From: Ryuthela nishihirai
Lineage: Eukaryota; Arthropoda; Arachnida; Araneae; Heptathelidae
DNA: 64,000 bases
Assembly: GCA_038380435.1 (NCBI GenBank)
Contig: JAWZYU010000034.1
Span: forward strand, 43,400,901-43,464,900
Direction of reading: 5' to 3'
The notes beneath the pieces were generated by a model, which searched no databases, was not told where the DNA came from, and was given only the letters and a program-made list of their open reading frames with translations. Positions 58,053 to 64,000 of the stretch are shown here, piece by piece. Position numbers and translations under genes: made by a program. Positions within the stretch are counted from its first letter, which is position 1, and every line of letters starts with the position of its first letter.

Positions 58053-59356
58053 TTATTTGTGACTAATCGACACTTTCCTACCACTTGTAAAAGAAATATA
58101 TTATGTGAAAGTGCAAAAGATCTTGGTCCGCCTTAGGAACAAAAAAGTTGTTGAACGAAAAAGACGTCACCAGTGAAAAGGCAGCCAGTCAGCGGTACAC
58201 ATCAACGAGGTAATAATACTGGAGACGGCACTCCCCTTTCCGTAGCATTGAGAGACATGTTCAATGGCAGTTGGGCTGGTATCCCTGATTTCCAATTACT
58301 TTCTTAATCCATGCCTATTATGACATACATTAAGGAAGGATTGAATGGAGGCTGGGGGTGGGATGTGTTCTTGAAAATTTTAATAACAGGAATGGGGACA
58401 AAAACATTAAAATCACTTGCATTACACATATTTAGCAGGGTTTTTCTTAAGACCACTTGATGGAAAAAACAGTTCACCCTTTCTTGAGAATGGATCGATC
58501 ATTCAATACTTTCTCAAGGCGGAGACCTCAGTAGAAACACAACACATATATTTAAAACAATACGTGGACAGTGTTCCAGTCCAATCTGCTATCCTCTCCC
58601 TCCCAACACATACACAAATGCAATGGGTTCTGTATTATGGAATTAGGAGAACTAGCAATGTGGAAATAATTTGTCATCGAGTCTGAAAATGTAATTTATC
58701 TTTTATTATAAATATGAACATACTTGAAAGAAAATTCCATGAATTTAAAAAAAAAATTACACCTCTGAAACATTAATTCACTTTCATGTATCAATAATCT
58801 TAATTTGTTAACTGCATCCTTGCTCTTGTATCTATGGAAAGATATAATCACAATCAATAATTAAAAGGAAATAAGATAGACATGGCATTAATGTTTACTC
58901 TCGCGCTTAGGATTTAATGCTTCAAATACATGAATATTTAACGTCTTTCACTTAACAATATTGTATTCCTATATGAAACTTAATTTGTAGCATTCGGACT
59001 TAGGGCACCTTCGAATCATGTTTCCCTATTACAAAACCTCCTTTTACCTTCTTACCAAGTAGGCTTAACTTTTGGGTATACTCATGTTGGACGTTGCAAT
59101 GCCCTCTCCAGTAATATTACCCGTTGGTACACATAGTTCGTACTTGTAGAATAAAATACTCTCTTTGATCACTCTAGCATTAAAATCATTATTGTCCATT
59201 TTTGAAGAACTTTTGTAGACTTTCCGAATATTTGTTTATTTCTTGTATTTAAATAGACACTTCGAGTTTGAACACATAGTAAAAGTGATTACACTTATAA
59301 TATTCATTTATTCATTGGATAAAATTATATATATTTGTAGTATAATAAAAATAAAT
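58053..59356. other. Single-copy stretch upstream of oaf exon 1
   Basis: An 89-codon frame at 58417-58686 has no recognised domain and overlaps a possible SINE-B scrap (GGCGGAGACCTCAGTAGAAA). No clear promoter elements could be called. Confidence 0.35.
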
Positions 59357-59531
59357 AAATACCCCCTCAAGCAGCTGCTTGCCACAGAGGTCTGACAGGA
59401 GCCTGTCAGTTTATATGCCATAGTAGGAGATCTGAGAGGATGGCAGGACCTCAGCAGAAAAACGACACACACATCCATGCCTAATCCGGGGCTCGAACCT
59501 AGGTCCCTTAGATCAGTAGCCAAGCGTGCTA
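59357..59531 (-). mobile_element. SINE-B, 5'-truncated, inverted
   Basis: Tail and body intact, B box GGCTCGAACCT, head cut at CCAAGCGTGCTA. It lies about 460 bp upstream of the oaf start codon. Confidence 0.9.
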
Positions 59532-59593
59532 AAAATTTATATCTTTAACTAATTCGTTATCGAAAATATTGCGGGAGTGTATTTTTCTAAGTT

Positions 59594-59635
59594 TTCCAGA
59601 TTGTAGGATAGCTCACGCTGTCCTACAATCTGGAA
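59594..59635. repeat. 15-bp hairpin
   Basis: TTCCAGATTGTAGGA, 12-base loop, TCCTACAATCTGGAA, a perfect match, about 350 bp upstream of the oaf start codon. Confidence 0.92.
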
Positions 59636-59987
59636 GATGAAAAGACATCATCTTCCTATTTTCAATTCTTCAGCCGCAAGCATTAGCTGCTTTTAATGAT
59701 TTTAGATTGCAAACCATTAGACTACTCTCTCTCTAATTTTTATAATATTTGTCACTTGGCAATTTTACCTGGCTTGTATGATATTTTGATGGTAATCTGG
59801 CAACCAAAAAATATTTTAAGAAGATGGCTGCGGGATAAAATTGTAACAGCGATAGATGCTCATAAGCATCATTGCTGAAATTTATCGGTAGATTTTCGTA
59901 GGTTCAGTTTCAATGCTCGTTGTCTCTGAGATGAAGATAAAAAAATTTATTTATTAGCTTCATGTAGGGTTTATATTATATTTCATC

Positions 59988-60209
59988 ATGCTGCTTTCAT
60001 CTTGTTTTGACTTTAGTCTGATATTTGCTGTCTTCTGTAACGTCGCCCAAGTAGAACTGATAATGTGCCAACTCGTAATTAATGTGAAAAATCAGGGTGG
60101 TGATATAGTGCAAGAAACTATTACATCAAATACTTCGGAGGACAGCATAACGTTGGAATTCCAAAGGCCAGAGGGGACGCTTATAACTCATTTTATTGAC
60201 TTCAGATCG
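59988..60209 (+). CDS. oaf: out at first (OAF) homologue, first coding exon
   Basis: The exon encodes 74 residues. A hydrophobic leader (MLLSSCFDFSLIFAVFCNVA, probable signal peptide) is followed by CQLVINVKNQGGDIVQETI, TSEDSITLEFQRPEGTLI and HFIDFRS. That is the N-terminal start of the OAF family of secreted proteins, where the motif runs V-x-V-x-x-x-x-G-x-x-x-x-E, then DSI-x-LE, then P-x-GTL and DF. The frame meets a GTAAGA splice donor at 60210 exactly after a codon (phase 0); the 42 codons beyond it do not fit the family. OAF was named from Drosophila; its biochemical function is not well established. The next exon was not found before the window end. An upstream non-coding exon is possible. 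The leader is less certain than the conserved part. Confidence 0.82.
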
Positions 60210-61074
60210 GTAAGATGTAAACCTATGTTTACATTCAATCAAGTTTTGCATCCCCAGCATTCAGCAAATGATTTCACTGTACCAAATTGTTACTTATTTC
60301 GAGTAATCCATGTTCCTGAGAATGTACTGTTCTGCTGAATTCAGTGATAATGCTCGGTGTATGTGATGCAAAATATATGAATAATTTGATGATTTTGAGT
60401 TAGCATTTTATCTTAAAATAGTTTTAAAGTTATGTACTATGGGACACATAATAGCTGAAAAACTATTAACTTATGTACATATATGTATTAATAATTCAGT
60501 ATAATATGCTATTCAAAACAATTATTCAGTTATTAGAATGAATTGAGGTGACATCTATGTGTGTGTATGTATATATATAAATCCAATTTAAACATTCAGA
60601 TAACTTTGAAACTTTAATTAGCTTGTCTCATATATCAGGCAAACATGGTAGAAAGACATCCATTAACTAAGTAATTGATTTCAACAACCCTCAGATTGCA
60701 CTATTGTATATTACATATATGCAAGTATTCCCTGACTTGGGTGAATTTTGTGTTTGCCATTTCACCCAAACATTGATATAAGAAATATGGACGAAACATC
60801 ACCCTCATAATGTTAACGGGCTTATTATATGTCACTGATAAGTAAATTGACACTGTTGCTTTACAATATTTTACATTTTTTTAATCTAATGCGTTCACAA
60901 ACAAGCATTAGTTCATATGGAGTTTTGAATTTTACACTTTCAAAATTAGTTTATTTACTTTGGAAAAGAAAAACATTTATTGCTTTGCATTGTTATAAGC
61001 TTTAAATTACATGTTTATAATGTAGCAAAAGGGTGAAATAAATTTGAATTGAATTGAATAATTTTCCCTTGTTT
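60210..61074 (+). other. Start of presumed oaf intron 1
   Basis: Opens with GTAAGATG. AT-rich. A GAATTGAATTGAAT tail near 61045-61060, after AATAAATTT, resembles the simple 3' tail of a LINE, but no coding remnant precedes it. Confidence 0.5.
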
Positions 61075-61156
61075 GACCTTCTACTATATTGAACTGACAG
61101 GTTCCTGTCAGACTGCTGTGGCAAGCAGCTGCTTGAGGGGGTATTTATTTATTTTT
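61075..61156 (+). mobile_element. SINE-B, 3' fragment
   Basis: Only the last 80 bases or so (GACCTTCTACTATATTGAAC to GAGGGGGTATTTATTTA) are present. Confidence 0.85.
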
Positions 61157-61445
61157 ATTATAAAAATATTTAGTGAAAACTTTTAAAATTATAACATCAG
61201 AAAATTAGAATATGTAAATGGCTAAAATGAATGATATTGAAATTAATTCATTAATATATTTTGCAAAGAAATTTTAAGTTGACAAAACCAAAGAAGTAAT
61301 AAAAATAACTGAACAATACTTCACTGAGGAAATTACAGAAATAAGTTCATTATTTACATACAGCAAGAATATCAACACACAGTAAGAATATGCACAAGCA
61401 GTAGTGGACCACATACAGGTCATCCATTTCCAGCATCCTGCATTA

Positions 61446-61508
61446 ATTTTAAAAGCAGTTGAAAATCATCCATTGAAAATTATGTCATACTTACAATAGT
61501 CAACCTTA
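61446..61508. repeat. Dispersed repeat, first copy
   Basis: TTTTAAAAGCAGTTGAAAAT followed by CATCCATTG and GTCATACTTAC recurs at 63938-64000, about 2.5 kb downstream in the same orientation. Confidence 0.88.
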
Positions 61509-61760
61509 AAAAAAGTTTACCAGTCAACCTTTAAAAAAAAGTTAAGTGAAAAATGTTTAAGAATTTATCAAAATTGTTTTATATTTTAGAGTTTGCAATT
61601 ATAACTTATTTTAGTAATAAGTTTGTAATTAAAAAAGGAACTAGAAGAATAGTACGTCACCTCTGGTGAATTCATTTCTAATGATAATGGAAACATTTTG
61701 GAATGAATTATTTTGTTCTTAAAGACCAAAACGAAGTTATTCAACTCGGCAGCAATTTTA

Positions 61761-62168
61761 CCCATCTTCTGGGTTGGGTTGTTTTACCTCTGAGCGGCAC
61801 TTTTTTGCACACCATGGGCTAAATGGCCAGGTCACATGGACCCCGAAGGCTCAGAGAAGGTTGGGGGAGAGGACCCACTGGAACAGCTGTTGGGAGACAG
61901 ATGGTAGCCTCCCGTCAAGGCCATCCAGCATGTTCTTTAACATGCACAGGTTATGGCTCTTCCACACACGGGGCCACGGCTTAACGTCCCATCCGACGGA
62001 CGGCGACCTTTCCAAGCCCATCGGTGTCCCCTACTGACCGTGGGCAGGGCGGGGTATTTTGCGGAGATAAATCTCAACGCTGACCTAGCTGGGACTCGAA
62101 CCTGGGAACTACAGATTACGAGCCTGGCGCGCTACTGACCCCCCCCCCCCCCCCCCCCCATCTTCTGG
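61761..62168 (-). mobile_element. SINE-A, full length, 12-bp TSD, poly-C in the head
   Basis: CCCATCTTCTGG at 61761-61772 and 62157-62168 flanks it. The normal head end after GCGCTACTGA has become a run of about 21 C. It lies within the presumed oaf intron. Confidence 0.95.
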
Positions 62169-63937
62169 TGTTGCTATGTTGATAATATATTTTTGCTTTG
62201 GAATGGTAGCAATGAGCAATTAAACTGCCTCAATAGGACTAACAGTATTCACATCCTATAATATGTTTCATGAAGGAGGAGGAAAACAGCAGTGCCTTCT
62301 CTTGGGCGAACTTTTGTTTCATCTACTGTGTATATCATACACCTGAATTTCAATGTTTTGAAAATGTACATAAAAATGTTTGACATATATTTCAGATTTT
62401 GTAATGTAAAATTTGACATTTTGGAATGAATTATTTTATAACTTTCTTCATATAATATTGTTTCGGTGGTTTTCAGATGGACGTAAACAAAATTTGCATT
62501 AAAAAGCTTAAGTAGCCTCAACTATATTATTTTGAATATCATTCATTTTCTCCTTTATTGTAGAAAATGATATAAGAACAGCAAAAAAATAGGAAATTTT
62601 TTAAAAAAAATAGTGATAATATTGGAAACATAATTAAACAGGTTTGACTTATTGAGGGAAATCACTAGTTAGACAGTAAACACGATGTCAGCCACAACTG
62701 TCATGGCCTTATTTCAGGGTCGTGCAAAGGGAAGAATGGTGAATTGGGGTGTTGTTCCGAGTCTCCATAAGTGAATGGGCCTCTTTGAACTCTTCATACT
62801 AGTATCTGAAGTATGGAATAGGAAGTTAAAGAAGATTAAGATTGTAATTATATTGGTATAAAATAGAAAAATATTTCCATTTTTATGAAATAAGATCAAA
62901 ATAGGAATATAGATGTACTGATAATTTTAATTTCATAAGTTTTTAAACAAAAAAACTAAAAAAAATTGGATGGAAGGGAGGCAAAATAGGGCTTTGCCCC
63001 CAGATACCTTTACACATCCTTGCCTTATGCTAACATAAGTTCATGGCCAAACTCGAGCTTTGAGACGAATTGTGGCCCACAAGGAGCAATAAAAGGAATT
63101 TCAAATATGAAAATTGAAGCTGATTTTTCATCTTTTGTTACTTTTCATTCAAAAACTATAGGAAAAAGTTCCTGGCTGTTCCTTTGAATTTTTATTATCA
63201 AGGTTCACCATAAATGTTTTTAAAAATATTTTCAGGGGTCCCTCCTAAACATGGGGCTCCCCACCTCACAGAAGCTGCAGGGCCTATCAGTACTTCTCTG
63301 CTGCAGTACCAAGTATAGTTGAGTTTTTGGAGGTGTCATTCATGGTACTTATTTCACTGCAATTCATGAAGAGTAATCAGTGCTGCCAGTATTTGCTTAA
63401 TATCTGTATTTCTGCATGTAGTCGGAAATTGTTAGCGTTTAGAAGTTTATATAGTAGTTATCTACTATATATTAAAAGAATAAATACATATTTTAGACTA
63501 ATCAAAAACTCCTAAATAGTAAGAAAGTTTAATATACATCTTCAGCTTATCATAACTTAAAGCAATGCAAGGGTATGGTTTTACCTGGAATTGAAATGTT
63601 CCTCATAAAACCAGAAAAAAAAAGTAGAAACATCAAATCAAGTATATTCCTCATACCCTAATGCAGTAGGTATTGAAAGATACTCAACCACAATGAGCCA
63701 GGAATATTTTGAAGGAACTTTATCGAAAAGATAAAAATGGTAACATTTGTAGTATTACTCTGTTTTGGTGCTGCTAAATCAATATTTAAAGTTCTAAAGA
63801 AATCTGATTGGAAAACAAATTGACCAGCCCAGAGTGAACTTGGATATCTGCCACCTGGAGTGAACTTGAATTCTACTGCCTCTTTCTTCAAGTTTGATCA
63901 TCAAAATTAATGATTAATTTAGCTAAACGTAATGTTA
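62169..63937. other. AT-rich sequence, presumed oaf intron
   Basis: No exon of oaf was recognised here. A 22-bp segment (ACATTTTGGAATGAATTATT plus TT) at 62416-62437 also occurs at 61693-61714. Confidence 0.4.
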
Positions 63938-64000
63938 TTTTTAAAAGCAGTTGAAAATCATCTGTTGAAAAATAGGTCATACTTACACCAGTCAATCTTA
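63938..64000. repeat. Dispersed repeat, second copy, cut by window edge
   Basis: Matches 61446-61508 with about ten differences and continues past the window. Confidence 0.85.

Noticed and set aside
60210..60338. Extension of the oaf frame to residue 116
   Set aside because: The residues after DFRS do not resemble the OAF family, and a GTAAGA donor sits exactly at the loss of similarity.

Overview
This is a repeat-dominated, AT-rich eukaryotic window, not a bacterial one. I see no operons, ribosome binding sites or CRISPR array. Intron-like spacing, tRNA-derived SINEs with target-site duplications (TSDs), LINE, hAT, piggyBac and mariner remnants and long satellite arrays all point to an animal. 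One host exon resembles arthropod out at first (oaf). An arthropod, probably an arachnid such as a spider, is my best guess; that is inference, because no lineage-specific gene is visible.

Layout. 1-4.8 kb: copies of a tRNA-derived SINE (called SINE-A here), two of which grade into tandem arrays. 4.86-7.08 kb: a minisatellite of 17-18 bp half-units, organised as a 35-bp dimer in its centre. 7.1-11.5 kb: a GC-richer single-copy island, a SINE-A copy with a clean 18-bp TSD, a 32-bp repeat and a LINE 3' end. 11.9-15.5 kb: a decayed minus-strand LINE (linker, reverse transcriptase, RNase H) split by two full-length SINE-A insertions, each with a TSD. 16-20.2 kb: SINEs and a 528-bp piggyBac-type MITE with TTAA at both ends. 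20.9-23.4 kb: a fold-back mariner-like MITE with a perfect 19-bp hairpin, then a broken mariner-type transposase tail behind a 39-bp A-rich array. 23.4-31.25 kb: SINE-A copies, a LINE endonuclease fragment with three 296-bp monomers on its 5' side, and a SINE-A whose 170-bp tail is repeated about 25 times. 31.6-43.6 kb: a 12-kb array of about 92 copies of a 128-bp unit, bounded by hAT-like termini and an imperfect 8-bp TSD. 43.6-58 kb: mariner-type MITEs invaded by SINE-A, a second piggyBac MITE, SINE-B copies, a 48-bp minisatellite inside an old SINE-A, and a perfect 60-bp inverted repeat beside a tRNA-like sequence. 59.99-60.21 kb: the only convincing host-gene exon, oaf exon 1 on the plus strand, followed by apparent intron to the window end.

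How it fits together. SINE-A is the organising theme. It inserts into LINEs, MITEs and older copies of itself, and three different internal segments of it have become tandem arrays (about 170, 22 and 48 bp). Most open reading frames in the window are translations of SINE-A or of the 128-bp satellite and should not be read as genes.
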